A stretch of 64,000 bases of DNA from Cnuibacter physcomitrellae (GCF_014640535.1 NZ_BMHD01000001.1:374214-438213); one strand, 5' to 3'; positions 8,032-16,965 are shown, numbered from the stretch's first letter. Numbers and translations are program-made. Notes: generated from the sequence alone by a model not told the origin.

Positions 8032-10518
8032 TCAGGCCACCGAACTGTAGGCGACGATGCCGTGGCGGACCGCATCGAGCGCACTCCGTGCGGTGCGGGC
8101 GACCGCGCCGTCGGCGGTGCCCTGGAGCTGGTCGAGCAGGTCGATGGTCTGCTTCGCCCACCGGACGAAGTCGCCGGCGGCCATGTCGGCCTCGCCCAGC
8201 ACCACGTCGAGGGAGGCGCCGCGAGCCCAGAGGTGCATGGCCGCGCTGAGACCGGTCGCGAGGGGCTCGCTGCCGGGCAGCCGGTGCTCGCGCTCGATGT
8301 CGTCGACCGTGGCCCAGAGCTCCTGGGTCTTGTCGAGCGCAGCTCGGAACGCCCCGCGCGGCAGACGCCGGTCGTAGCCCTCCGGCTCCTCGCGCCGCGG
8401 CTCGTAGACCAGGGCACAGGCGAGGGCGGCCAGGCCGGCGGGGTCGAGGTCGCGCCACACCTGCCGGCGCAGGCACTCGGCGACGAGGAGGTCGCGTTCG
8501 CCGTAGATGCGCTTCAGCGTCCGGCCGTGAGGGGTGAGCACGGTCTCGCCCGCGTCGTCGGTGGTGAGGTATCCCAGCTCGACGAGCACGTCGGTGACGC
8601 GGTCGAACAGCTTCGCGATGACGTTCGTCCGCGACTGGATCTGCTGGGTCAGACGATCGGTGTCCTTCTTCAGCGTCGACCAGCGCTCGGCCCAACGGGC
8701 GTGCGACTCGCGTTCGGCGCAGCCGTGCACGGGATGCGCGCGGAGCTGCTTCCGGAGCTCGGCGATGCGCCGCTGCCGTCTCTCGCGCTCCGCGTGCGGC
8801 CTCGGATCGCCGCCGTTCCTCCCCGCGGCCGCGCCGGCCCGCTCGAGCGCGGTGAGCTCGCGGCGGATGCCGAAGTACTCGCGCGCATCGCCGAGGTGGC
8901 AGGCCATCGCCTGCTCGTAGCCGGCCAGCGACTCCTCCTGCTGCTTGACCTTGCGGGCGAGGTCGACCACCGCACGGTCGGCCTGGAACTGCGCGAAGGA
9001 GGACTCGAGGACCTCGCGGGTGCGCGTGCGTCCGAATTGGTCGATGAGGTTGACGGCCATGTTGTAGGTCGGTCGGAAGCTGGAGTTCAGCGGGTACGTC
9101 CGGCGCGAGGCCAGCGAGGCGACCTCGTGCGGGTCGAGCCCATCCGTCCACTGGATGACGGAGTGGCCCTCGACGTCGATCCCGCGGCGACCGGCGCGAC
9201 CGGTGAGCTGCGTGTACTCCCCCGAGGTGATCGGCACGCGCGCCTCGCCGTTGAACTTCTCGAGCCGCTCGAGCACGACGCAGCGGGCGGGCATGTTGAT
9301 GCCGAGCGCCAGCGTCTCCGTGGCGAAGACCACCTTGACGAGCTTCTTCTGGAAGAGCTCCTCCACCACCTCCTTGAAGGCGGGCAGGAGCCCCGCGTGA
9401 TGGGCGGCGACCCCGCGCTGGAGCCCCTCCGTCCACTCCCAGTAGCCCAGGACCGCGAGGTCCTCGTCGAGGAGGGTGCGGCAGCGCTCCTCCACGATCT
9501 GGCGGATCTCGTCGCGCTCCTCGGCCGTGGTGAGCCGCACTCCGGCACGGAGCACCTGCTTCACGGCCTGATCGCACCCCATCCGGCTGAAGACGAAGAA
9601 GATGGCGGGCAGCAGGTGGTGCTCGTCGAGCAGGCGCACCACGTCGGGGCGGTCCATGCGCTCGAGGCCGCGCGGGCGCCCCGCTCCTCGCTGCTGTCGG
9701 CCGCCCTGCTGGCGACCGCGGCCGTGCGGCCCCCTCCCCCGGCCGGGCACCTGGTTCCAGGAGGCGTTGCGGGCCAGCTGCACCAGCTCCGGGTTGACCC
9801 GGTTGCTGGCCGCCCGCCCGGTGGAGTCGAACAGGTCGACGAGCTTCGTCTTCACCAGCGCGTGCTGGTCGAGGGGCACCGGTCGTTCCTCGGAGACGAT
9901 GACCCGCGTGTCGCCTCGGACGGCCTGGAGCCAGTCGCCGAACTCCTCCGCGTTCGACACGGTCGCCGAGAGGGACACCAGCCTGACGGAGCGCGGCAGG
10001 TGGATGATGACCTCCTCCCACACGGCGCCGCGGAAGCGGTCGGCGAGGTAGTGCACCTCGTCCATCACCACGAAGGCCAGCCCGGTGAGGAGGTCGGAGT
10101 CGGCGTAGAGCATGTTGCGGAGCACCTCGGTGGTCATGACCACGATGCGCGCATCCGAGTTGACGTTGGTGTCTCCGGTGAGGAGGCCCACCTCGTCGGG
10201 CCCGTACTCAGCGACGAACTCCTGGTACTTCTGGTTGCTCAGCGCCTTCATAGGTGCGGTGTAGAAGAGCTTGTCGCCCGGCGACTGCATGGCCAGGAAC
10301 GCGGCGAACTCCGCGACGGCGGTCTTCCCGGCTCCGGTGGGGGCGGCGACGAGCACGCTGTGACCGTCCTCGATCGCGCCGCAGGCCTCGATCTGGAACG
10401 GATCGAGGTCGAAGGCCAGGCCGTCGCGGAACTGGTTCACCGATGGGTGGCCGGCGCGGCTGCGGCTGGCGGCGTAGCGCTCGGCGGGGCTGAGCGTCTC
10501 TTCGGGCGGAGGGGTCAT
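8032..10518 (-). CDS. helY: HelY/MTR4-like Ski2-family DEVH helicase
   Basis: An 828-residue superfamily 2 RNA helicase homologous to actinobacterial HelY and eukaryotic Mtr4/Ski2. Walker A APTGAGKT is at residues 59-66, DEVH at 153-156 and SAT at 184-186. The C-terminal RecA domain has TETLALGINMPAR and QLTGRAGRRG, followed by the winged-helix and ratchet regions of the family. Residues about 258-284 form an Arg/Gly/Gln-rich insertion that could contact RNA. The ATG overlaps the tatC stop as ATGA, the order also found in mycobacteria. The RNA substrate is unknown. Confidence 0.93.
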   Translation of the reverse strand: MTPPPEETLSPAERYAASRSRAGHPSVNQFRDGLAFDLDPFQIEACGAIEDGHSVLVAAPTGAGKTAVAEFAAFLAMQSPGDKLFYTAPMKALSNQKYQEFVAEYGPDEVGLLTGDTNVNSDARIVVMTTEVLRNMLYADSDLLTGLAFVVMDEVHYLADRFRGAVWEEVIIHLPRSVRLVSLSATVSNAEEFGDWLQAVRGDTRVIVSEERPVPLDQHALVKTKLVDLFDSTGRAASNRVNPELVQLARNASWNQVPGRGRGPHGRGRQQGGRQQRGAGRPRGLERMDRPDVVRLLDEHHLLPAIFFVFSRMGCDQAVKQVLRAGVRLTTAEERDEIRQIVEERCRTLLDEDLAVLGYWEWTEGLQRGVAAHHAGLLPAFKEVVEELFQKKLVKVVFATETLALGINMPARCVVLERLEKFNGEARVPITSGEYTQLTGRAGRRGIDVEGHSVIQWTDGLDPHEVASLASRRTYPLNSSFRPTYNMAVNLIDQFGRTRTREVLESSFAQFQADRAVVDLARKVKQQEESLAGYEQAMACHLGDAREYFGIRRELTALERAGAAAGRNGGDPRPHAERERRQRRIAELRKQLRAHPVHGCAERESHARWAERWSTLKKDTDRLTQQIQSRTNVIAKLFDRVTDVLVELGYLTTDDAGETVLTPHGRTLKRIYGERDLLVAECLRRQVWRDLDPAGLAALACALVYEPRREEPEGYDRRLPRGAFRAALDKTQELWATVDDIEREHRLPGSEPLATGLSAAMHLWARGASLDVVLGEADMAAGDFVRWAKQTIDLLDQLQGTADGAVARTARSALDAVRHGIVAYSSVA

Positions 10519-11309
10519 GTGGCGGGAAGCTCCAGATCGAACTGCTGCTGCGTGCGGCGGACGCGCCGGTCGTGCAGCCAGGCGATGAACGCGGCCCCGA
10601 AGAACAGCAGCACCATGGGGATCGCGAGCAGGAACATCGAGACGATGTCGGCGGCAGGGGTGGCGATCGCGGTGAACAGGGTGATGGCGAGCACCGCCCA
10701 GCGCCACGACTTGAGGATGGATGCGGCGCTCACCACGCCGGCGAAGTTGAGCAGCACGAGGAACACCGGCAGGACGAAGCCGATGCCGATGGCGACCATG
10801 AGCTTGAGCACGAAGTCGATGTAGTCGCGCGCGTTCAGCACCGAGGTCGACCCCTCAGGCGCGAACCCGGTGAGGAGGCTCACCATGTGGGGCAGGACGA
10901 ACCAGCCCGCCGCGCATCCGGCGAGGAAGAGGGGCACCGCGGTGAGCACGAACCCGACGGCGTAGCGCTTCTCATGCCGCTTGAGGCCCGGCATGACGAA
11001 CGCCCAGATCTCGTAGAGCCAGATCGGCGAGGACACGACGAGGCCCACGGTGAAGGAGATCTGCAGGCGCAGGTCGAACGCCGCGGACACGTCGGTGAAG
11101 TTGAGGCTCGCGTCGCGTCCCTGCGCCGCGGCGAGCTCGGTGATCGGCGCCCGCAGAGCGCCGAGGACCCAGTCGGACAGGATGTACCCGAAGACCATGC
11201 CCGCGAGGACGGCGAGTGCGGCGATGAAGAGCCGACGGCGAAGCTCGACCAGATGGGCGCCGAGGGACATCCGGCCGTCGCGTGGGCGCCTCTGCGTGGT
11301 GGAGGCCAC
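10515..11309 (-). CDS. tatC: Sec-independent translocase subunit TatC
   Basis: A 264-residue polytopic membrane protein with six predicted helices, the core receptor of the twin-arginine translocase that binds RR signal peptides. Family hallmarks are MSLGAHLVELRRRLF at the N-terminus and the FALMPGLKRHEKRY-like stretch (here FVMPGLKRHEKRY). The start is a GTG at 11309, seven bases after the tatA stop, with only a weak ribosome site. ATG 11270, just before MSLGAHL, is an alternative. Together with TatA it exports folded proteins; a tatB gene is not in this window. Confidence 0.95.
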   Translation of the reverse strand: MASTTQRRPRDGRMSLGAHLVELRRRLFIAALAVLAGMVFGYILSDWVLGALRAPITELAAAQGRDASLNFTDVSAAFDLRLQISFTVGLVVSSPIWLYEIWAFVMPGLKRHEKRYAVGFVLTAVPLFLAGCAAGWFVLPHMVSLLTGFAPEGSTSVLNARDYIDFVLKLMVAIGIGFVLPVFLVLLNFAGVVSAASILKSWRWAVLAITLFTAIATPAADIVSMFLLAIPMVLLFFGAAFIAWLHDRRVRRTQQQFDLELPAT

Positions 11310-11315
11310 GACCCG

Positions 11316-11588
11316 TTACGACTTCGGGTTGTTCTGGCTCTCGGCGACCGAGGTGACGTGCGCCGTGTCGTCAGCACGAGGCGTGGAGGTCTCGGTGCTC
11401 GCCGAGGGGGTCGTCCCGGTGGACGACGGCTGGTCGTCGTCCTTCATCGACTTGACCTCCTTGCGGAAGATCCGCATGGACTGACCGAGGCTGCGCGACA
11501 GGGCGGGAAGACGCGTCGCTCCGAACAGCAGGAGCACGACGAGCAGGATGACGATCAGATGCGGCCATCCGAACGCATTACCGAACAT
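11316..11588 (-). CDS. tatA: Sec-independent translocase subunit TatA
   Basis: A 90-residue pore-forming Tat subunit. One N-terminal membrane helix (WPHLIVILLVVLLLFGATRLP) is followed by an amphipathic helix (SLGQSMRIFRKEVKSM) and a disordered Ser/Thr/Asp-rich tail. The FGATRLP turn is the family signature. The ATG at 11588 has an AGGAAG site that lies inside the end of the upstream small membrane-protein gene; the two coding regions overlap by 11 bases. Adjacent to tatC as in other actinobacteria. Confidence 0.94.
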   Translation of the reverse strand: MFGNAFGWPHLIVILLVVLLLFGATRLPALSRSLGQSMRIFRKEVKSMKDDDQPSSTGTTPSASTETSTPRADDTAHVTSVAESQNNPKS

Positions 11589-11934
11589 TGTCTGCCCACT
11601 TCCTGAGGTGCTCGAGAGATTCGGGACTGACGAGCAGTCTACCTCGCGTCAGTCGAGCTTGTCTGCGAGCCTCCTTCGCTTCCTGACGGCGGGAGGAGCG
11701 GGCGTCGTGGCGTCGTGCGACCTCGGGATACCCGACGGCGATCGCCCGCTCCGGGACGTCGGGTTCCAGCTGCTCCACGGTGGCCATCAGGGTGGCGACC
11801 TTGTCGTTCAGGAGGGCGAGCTCGCGGTACGCCGCCATGAGCTTGCGGAACAGGCGGTAGCCGAGGAGAGCGACGGTGCCGAGCAGGGCGAGCACCAGCA
11901 CCACCCAGATGATCAGCCACGCCCACCACTGCAT
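11578..11934 (-). CDS. Small membrane protein with coiled coil, in the paf-tat operon
   Basis: A 118-residue protein of unknown function. Residues about 3-27 are one very hydrophobic helix (WAWLIIWVVLVLALLG), followed by YRLFRKLMAAYRELALLNDKV, likely a coiled coil, and then an Arg/Glu-rich tail. It starts four bases after the pafC stop and overlaps tatA by 11 bases, so it is tightly embedded. The topology (single anchor plus cytoplasmic coil) resembles TatB-like scaffolds, but no TatB signature motif is seen, so I make no functional claim. Confidence 0.75.
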   Translation of the reverse strand: MQWWAWLIIWVVLVLALLGTVALLGYRLFRKLMAAYRELALLNDKVATLMATVEQLEPDVPERAIAVGYPEVARRHDARSSRRQEAKEARRQARLTRGRLLVSPESLEHLRKWADNVR

Positions 11935-11938
11935 CGTC

Positions 11939-12958
11939 TCAGCCTACGGGGTCGGTGGCCGGCCGCGGGGTGATCAGCTCGTAGCGGTCGAGGGCCGCGG
12001 TCGCCCAGGCGGCGACGGCGTCGCGCGCCTCCGGTGGATCGATGATCGAGACGGCGGCGGAGAGCCCGGTGACCATCCGCTTGAGACTGTGGATGTGGGC
12101 CACGCGGATGCGGGCCCTCACTCGGCCGTCGGGGCCCGGCTCGCCGAGTCGGTCGAGCGTCGAGGTGTACTCGCCGAGGAGCGGGAGCGCGCTCGGGTCG
12201 ACCGCGATGGTGACCGTCAGGTCGGCGTCCCCGCCCTGGAAGAGGCTGTCGCCGATCGCGACATCGTCGTGCAAGGCGACGGGGACGTCGGTCACCCGGG
12301 GCGACGACATCCGGTCGAGGCGGAACGTGCGGACCGAGCGGCGGGTGTGATCCCACGCGCGGAGGTACCAGTCCTCGTTGTCGGAGTCGATGCGGAGCGG
12401 GTCGACGAGTCGGCGCTGGCTCTCCCCCTTCGCGGTGAGGTAGTCGAACTCCAGCTGCACCCGTCCGGAGACGGCCCGGCGGACCTCGGCGAGGTTCGCG
12501 GTCGCGTCGGTCGAGGCGATGGCCACCTGGCTGGGGGCGTCGGAGGCGCCGCGGGCGAGCTTGTCCATCAGGGAGGAGTAGAGCCCGCTGTCGACGTTCT
12601 CCGGCAACGACTGGAGGTACTGGAGGCCCGCGATGAGCGCCGCCGCCTCGCGCGCGGAGAACCTCGGCGAGTCGTCGAGCGCGACCAGGTGCGTCAGCAC
12701 GATCTCGTCGTGCTCCTCGAGGTCGGTCCACGAGATGTCGAAGAGATCGCCGTGCTGGTACGAGAGGGTGTCGCCCGGGACGCCGGAGACCGCGATGAGC
12801 GAGACGGCGTCGCGGATCTGCTTCTCGGAGACCTGGAAGTGCTCCGCCGCCTCGGCGACCGACACGCGGCCGGCGTCGACGAGGTAGGGCACGAGGGCGA
12901 GGAGGAACGTGAGCTTGTCCTGCGCGTAGGAGAAGGACTGGCGTCCGGGGGCGGCCAT
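11939..12958 (-). CDS. pafC: WYL-domain transcriptional regulator PafC
   Basis: A 339-residue partner of PafB. An N-terminal winged helix-turn-helix (VAEAAEHFQVSEKQIRDAV) is followed by a WYL domain with DWYLRAWDHTRRSVRTFRLDRM and a WCX-like C-terminus. In mycobacteria the PafBC heterodimer activates the RecA-independent DNA-damage response. The ATG overlaps the pafB stop (ATGA). Order and spacing match the pafB-pafC-tatA module of other actinobacteria. The single-stranded-DNA-like signal sensed by WYL is known for the family, not shown here. Confidence 0.92.
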   Translation of the reverse strand: MAAPGRQSFSYAQDKLTFLLALVPYLVDAGRVSVAEAAEHFQVSEKQIRDAVSLIAVSGVPGDTLSYQHGDLFDISWTDLEEHDEIVLTHLVALDDSPRFSAREAAALIAGLQYLQSLPENVDSGLYSSLMDKLARGASDAPSQVAIASTDATANLAEVRRAVSGRVQLEFDYLTAKGESQRRLVDPLRIDSDNEDWYLRAWDHTRRSVRTFRLDRMSSPRVTDVPVALHDDVAIGDSLFQGGDADLTVTIAVDPSALPLLGEYTSTLDRLGEPGPDGRVRARIRVAHIHSLKRMVTGLSAAVSIIDPPEARDAVAAWATAALDRYELITPRPATDPVG

Positions 12959-14040
12959 CAGCTCTCCTCTCCGTCCTCGGCCTGCGTCTGTTCGTCCTCG
13001 GCCTGGGTCTGCTCGTGGGCCGGCGCCTGCTCATGGGTGGCGGGGGCGTGCATCCGTTGCGCGCGGCGGAGGCGCGCGACGACCGCCATCACCAGGGAAT
13101 CGGGCGAGAGGACACGCACCTCGGGTCCGAAGCCGGCCAGCTCGTCGGCCAGCAGCTCCGGGTCGGTGTAGTGCAGACGGATGCGGTCGTCGCCGGAGGG
13201 CTCCGCGCCACGCCGCTGCCGGAGCCGGACGTCGGCGTCGCTGCCCGCGACGGCCTCGATCTCGGTGACGTTCGCCGACCAGATGGCGTCGAGCTCGTCG
13301 AGCGCGTCGGCCGCCCAGGTGCCCTCGCGCCGCTCGATCGGCTGGCGGGTCACCCGCACCGGCCCGGTGATGCGGGAGAGCAGGAACGTGCGCTCGCCGT
13401 CGACACCGTGGTCGTAGCCCTTGAGGTGCCAGCGACCCTGATGCTGCACAAGCGCCAGCGGCGACACCGTCCGCTCCCTCGCGGCGCCCGAGCCCGGCTT
13501 GAGGTAGGGGAAGGTGACGCGGACGCCCTTCGTCAGCGCGTCGGTGAGCGGCTCGAACGAGACGTCGCGGGTGCGGATGCGCGGGGCGTACCCGATGACC
13601 GGCTCGGTCGACTCGACCCCGAGCGAGCGCATCTTGAGCAGGGCGCGCTGCGACTCCCGCGAGAGCGAGCCCTCGCGCCACGCCATCGCCGCGAGGTTGA
13701 GCAGGGTGCGCTCCGCCGGGGAGAAGGTGATGTCGGCGGGGAGGTCGTACGCGGCCCGCGGGATGCGGTATCGCAGCGTCTGGTTGTTGCCGGGGTCGTT
13801 CGGCGACTCGATCGTCTCGAGCGGCACACCCAGGTCGCGGATGTCGTCCTTGTCGCGCTCGAACTGGCGCTCGAGGCTGGTGTTGTCGCCCGTCGAGTCG
13901 TAGCGCTGCCGATAGCCCTGCACCGTCGACAGGATCTCGGTCTTGGTCAGCCCCGACTCGGTCGCGATGAGCGCGAGCACGAGGCTGAACAGCCTCTCCT
14001 CCACGGGGACAGGCGCAGGGGAAGTGTTCTGCGGCGCCAC
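12958..14040 (-). CDS. pafB: WYL-domain transcriptional regulator PafB
   Basis: A 360-residue WYL regulator. An N-terminal helix-turn-helix (SGLTKTEILSTVQGYRQRY) precedes an unusual RQFERDKDDIRDLGVPLE wing. The WYL domain is recognisable by GRWHLKGYDHGVDGERTFLL. The acidic C-terminus contains two near-identical copies of EQTQAED in tandem, probably a disordered tail. The start is taken at GTG 14040, which gives the VEERLFSLVLALIATESG start seen in the family; its ribosome site is weak. It forms the damage-response activator with PafC. The Pup ligase gene pafA, its usual neighbour in mycobacteria, is not upstream. Confidence 0.92.
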   Translation of the reverse strand: MAPQNTSPAPVPVEERLFSLVLALIATESGLTKTEILSTVQGYRQRYDSTGDNTSLERQFERDKDDIRDLGVPLETIESPNDPGNNQTLRYRIPRAAYDLPADITFSPAERTLLNLAAMAWREGSLSRESQRALLKMRSLGVESTEPVIGYAPRIRTRDVSFEPLTDALTKGVRVTFPYLKPGSGAARERTVSPLALVQHQGRWHLKGYDHGVDGERTFLLSRITGPVRVTRQPIERREGTWAADALDELDAIWSANVTEIEAVAGSDADVRLRQRRGAEPSGDDRIRLHYTDPELLADELAGFGPEVRVLSPDSLVMAVVARLRRAQRMHAPATHEQAPAHEQTQAEDEQTQAEDGEES

Positions 14041-14065
14041 GCCCAGAAGTCTATTCGCCGCAGGT

Positions 14066-15013
14066 CTAGCGCTGCTGCTGGATCTGCAGACCGGCGGGCA
14101 GGATGCCGAGGATGTCGATGACGTACACGCTGGCCGCCTGCGAAGCGTTGGCCGACGAGGACGCTGCGTCTGCCGGGACGACGGCGATGATCTCGTCGCC
14201 GACGTTCGCTCCCACCATCGCATCGGAGATCTTCTCGACGCCGGAGATGGAGGGGTCGTCGTTCGACTTCGCGGAGAGGGCCTGAGTGCTGCCCTTCTCC
14301 CACGTCGAGGCTGCGACCTTCTTCGTGTCCATGTTCACGGAGGTGAACTGGACCAGCAGGGTGTCGCCGTCCTGGACCTCGGGGCCGTCGCCCTTCTTCA
14401 GTGCAGTGGACCGGAAGGTCGTCTCATCGGTGCCGCTGACCACCGTGATGCCCGGTCGGCCGGTGTCGTCGTGCACCACGCTCGGGAAGCCCGCGACGGC
14501 CGGGACATCGCCGCCGGACGCAGCACGCGGGTAGGTCGCGTCGACGTCGACGACCAGGACGAACGCCGGCGTCTGAGCGTCGCTGTCGGCAGGGAGCGTG
14601 AGAGCCACGCGGGATCCCGCGTTGACGCAGGCCAGCGCGGAGTCGAGGCCGGGTGCCGGCGCGCCCTGCTGCGTGAGCGTCCATAGCTGCTGGGCGCCCT
14701 CTTGGTACGACGTCCCGGCGACCTGCTCGCCCGTCTCGGCGTTGTAGACGGAGTAGTCGACGAGGACCGTCCCGCCCTCGCCGGTCTGGGGGCCGTCGCC
14801 CTGCGTGAGGATCGTGCGCTGCACATCCGTGGAGTCCAGGGGCGTCCCGAAGGTGACCGTGGGAGCCTTCCCGAAGTCGCCCGTCACGTCGATGCCCTCG
14901 CTGGCGGGACCGGAGGTCGCCGCGCCCGTGCAGTCGGGCGTCGAGGGCGAGCTGCAGGCCGCGAGGCCGACGAGCAGGCCCGCTGACAGGACAAGCGCGA
15001 GGGACTTGCGCAC
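14066..15013 (-). CDS. Secreted FKBP-type peptidyl-prolyl isomerase lipoprotein
   Basis: A 315-residue predicted lipoprotein. The signal peptide ends in the lipobox LAAC near residue 20, followed by a Ser/Thr/Pro linker. Two FKBP-like modules follow: one around residues 60-165 (GEGGTVLVDYSVYNAETGEQ) and one around 190-310 (VQDGDTLLVQFTSVNMDTKK). The active-site aromatic pattern is degenerate, so isomerase activity is uncertain. The GTG at 15013 has AAGAGGA upstream. FKBP lipoproteins beside pafB are common in Micrococcales. It would act outside the membrane as a folding helper. Confidence 0.88.
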   Translation of the reverse strand: MRKSLALVLSAGLLVGLAACSSPSTPDCTGAATSGPASEGIDVTGDFGKAPTVTFGTPLDSTDVQRTILTQGDGPQTGEGGTVLVDYSVYNAETGEQVAGTSYQEGAQQLWTLTQQGAPAPGLDSALACVNAGSRVALTLPADSDAQTPAFVLVVDVDATYPRAASGGDVPAVAGFPSVVHDDTGRPGITVVSGTDETTFRSTALKKGDGPEVQDGDTLLVQFTSVNMDTKKVAASTWEKGSTQALSAKSNDDPSISGVEKISDAMVGANVGDEIIAVVPADAASSSANASQAASVYVIDILGILPAGLQIQQQR

Positions 15014-15081
15014 GGATCCTCTTTCCTAGGGACGAGCAGGGGCGTCGAGCGGTCGGCCGCAGGCGGTCGCTCCGAGCGGAC

Positions 15082-16128
15082 CTAGCCTAGTGCACCGCCG
15101 CTGGGCGCTTCATCGGCGTCGGATGCGGCCGGATCGACGGCGTCGGCCTCCCGCGCCTCGCGGTCGAGCGCGGCCTGCGCCGTCGCATTCGCCTCGCGGA
15201 CGCGCTTCCGCAGAGCCTTCGGGCTGGCGGAGCGCTCGCCGAGCGCGCCCGGCGTCCAGGCCTCCACGTCCTCGTCGGTGTACTCCGACTTGGAGGCTCG
15301 CCGCTTGAGCTCGGGGAGCACGGCTCCCCGCGCGAGACGGCGCGCGGTCACCAGGAAGCCGGTGTGGCCGATCATCCGGTGGTCGGGCCGGACCGCGAGG
15401 CCCTCGACGTGCCAAGTGCGGACCATGGTCTCGGAGGGCTGCGGAGTGGTGAAGTTCCCGCTGTCGCGCATCGCCTCCACCACGCGGGAGAGCTGCGTCA
15501 CCGTGGCGACGTAGCAGAGCAGCACTCCCCCGGGCTTCAGCGCGGCCGACACCGCGTCGATGCACTCCCACGGGGCAAGCATGTCGAGCACCACCCGGTC
15601 GACGGATGCCTCTCCGTGCACCTCGGGCAGCGCCTCGACGAGATCGCCGACCGTGACCGTCCAGTTCTCCGGGGTCTCGCCGAAGTAGGAGGTGACGTTG
15701 GCGGTCGCGACGTCGGCGAACTCGTCGCGGCGCTCGAAGCTCGACAGGCGGCCGGTCGGGCCGATGGCGCGCAGCAGCCAGAGCGAGAGCGCGCCGGAGC
15801 CGACGCCGGCCTCCACCACGGTGGCGCCCGGGAAGACGTCCGTCAGCTGCAGGATCTGCGCCGCATCCTTCGGGTAGACGATCGCCGCGCCGCGCGGCAT
15901 CGACATCACGAAGTCGTTGAGGAGCGGACGGAGCGCCAGGTACTCGACGCCGACGGTGTTCGTGACGACGCTGCCGTCGGGCAGGCCGATCAGCGAGTCG
16001 TGCTCGATGGCGCCGCGGTGCGTGTGGAAGACCTTGCCCGCCGACAGCGTGATGCTGTTGAGCTTGCCCTTCGGGCCGGTCAGCTGCACTCGGTCGCCCT
16101 CACGGAAGGGTCCGCTGTACACGGTCAC
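15082..16128 (-). CDS. trmI: tRNA (adenine-58-N1)-methyltransferase TrmI
   Basis: A 348-residue SAM-dependent enzyme that makes m1A58 in the T loop of tRNA. The N-terminal beta domain (FREGDRVQLTGPKGK) leads to a Rossmann domain with the SAM motif VVEAGVGSGALSLWLL and the catalytic region VVLDMLAPWE. The C-terminal 70 residues are highly charged and extend beyond mycobacterial homologues. The start is GTG 16128, overlapping the stop of the upstream HAD gene (GTGA). In mycobacteria this gene precedes mpa-dop-pup; here the FKBP and pafBC genes follow directly. Confidence 0.93.
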   Translation of the reverse strand: MTVYSGPFREGDRVQLTGPKGKLNSITLSAGKVFHTHRGAIEHDSLIGLPDGSVVTNTVGVEYLALRPLLNDFVMSMPRGAAIVYPKDAAQILQLTDVFPGATVVEAGVGSGALSLWLLRAIGPTGRLSSFERRDEFADVATANVTSYFGETPENWTVTVGDLVEALPEVHGEASVDRVVLDMLAPWECIDAVSAALKPGGVLLCYVATVTQLSRVVEAMRDSGNFTTPQPSETMVRTWHVEGLAVRPDHRMIGHTGFLVTARRLARGAVLPELKRRASKSEYTDEDVEAWTPGALGERSASPKALRKRVREANATAQAALDREAREADAVDPAASDADEAPSGGALG

Positions 16129-16853
16129 GGGGTCTCCTCGACGATCGGGGTGGGTGCATCGGTCCGGGTGCGGGGATCCGCTCCCCGAGCCGCGCGATGC
16201 TCGGCCAGCACGTCGGCGAGGTCGTCGACGGTGCGGCCGGCCAGGGTGGTCCAGATCGCGGTCGCTCCGGTGTCGTCGAGGTTCAGCATGTGCTGCACGC
16301 CGACGGTCGCGGCGCCCGCGGCGACGGCCGACGTCACGCCGGCCACCGAGTCCTCGATGGCCACGCAGTCGGCCGCGTCGACGCCGAGCGCCCTCGCCGC
16401 GGCGAGATACGGCTCCGGATGCGGCTTCGAGTGCTCGACCTCGTCGCCGGAGACCACCAGGTCGAACGCCTCGAACGGGATGCTGTCGGCGACCTCGCGG
16501 GCCATGCGGCCGATCGACATCGTCACGAGCGCGGTGCGCACGCCGCGGTCGCGCAGCTCCCGGAGCAGCTCGACCGCGCCGGGCCGCCACGGCACCTCGG
16601 AGCGGATGTGGTCGATCACCCCGTCGGTGGCCGCCTGGATGATCTCCTCCTGCGGGAGGTCGACGCCGAACTCCTGCAGGAGCCTCGCGCTGTGGTCCAT
16701 GCCCTGGCCGATGAGCGTCTTCGCCGCCTCGGCGGTCCACACCCCGCCATGGGCCTTCACCATCTCGCCCTGGACGCTCATCCAGTAGGGCTCGGTGTCG
16801 ACGATCGTGCCGTCCATGTCCCAGAGGACGGCGGCGGGAAGGGGTGCGGTCAC
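16125..16853 (-). CDS. HAD-superfamily phosphatase (beta-phosphoglucomutase-like subgroup)
   Basis: A 242-residue hydrolase with all HAD motifs: WDMDGTIVDTE (nucleophile Asp), VTMSIG (motif II), SKPHPEPY (motif III Lys) and AIEDSVAG (motif IV). The helical cap lies between residues about 20 and 90. It dephosphorylates a small molecule, but the substrate is unknown. The GTG start lies eight bases after a TAGACT -10-like box, suggesting a leaderless transcript that begins the trmI operon. A similar module (HAD plus trmI) is found in other actinobacteria. Confidence 0.88.
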   Translation of the reverse strand: MTAPLPAAVLWDMDGTIVDTEPYWMSVQGEMVKAHGGVWTAEAAKTLIGQGMDHSARLLQEFGVDLPQEEIIQAATDGVIDHIRSEVPWRPGAVELLRELRDRGVRTALVTMSIGRMAREVADSIPFEAFDLVVSGDEVEHSKPHPEPYLAAARALGVDAADCVAIEDSVAGVTSAVAAGAATVGVQHMLNLDDTGATAIWTTLAGRTVDDLADVLAEHRAARGADPRTRTDAPTPIVEETP

Positions 16854-16861
16854 GGGCCACG

Positions 16862-16867
16862 AGTCTA
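16862..16867 (-). promoter_or_regulatory. -10-like box, probable leaderless promoter of the HAD-trmI operon
   Basis: TAGACT on the minus strand ends eight bases before the GTG at 16853. No good -35 is visible. Confidence 0.4.
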
Positions 16868-16965
16868 GCGGGCGAGGTTCCGCATCCCCGGTGACGGCCT
16901 ATCCTTGGATGACGGCGCCCCGCATCCGCTAGACGACGGGATCGCGCCGACGACGGAAGAGGTTC

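Noticed and set aside
6886-10824. Very long plus-strand open frame of 1312 codons opposite lnt, helY and tatC
   Set aside because: It is the high-GC shadow of three well-supported minus-strand genes; composition is Arg/Gly/Glu-rich without family motifs.
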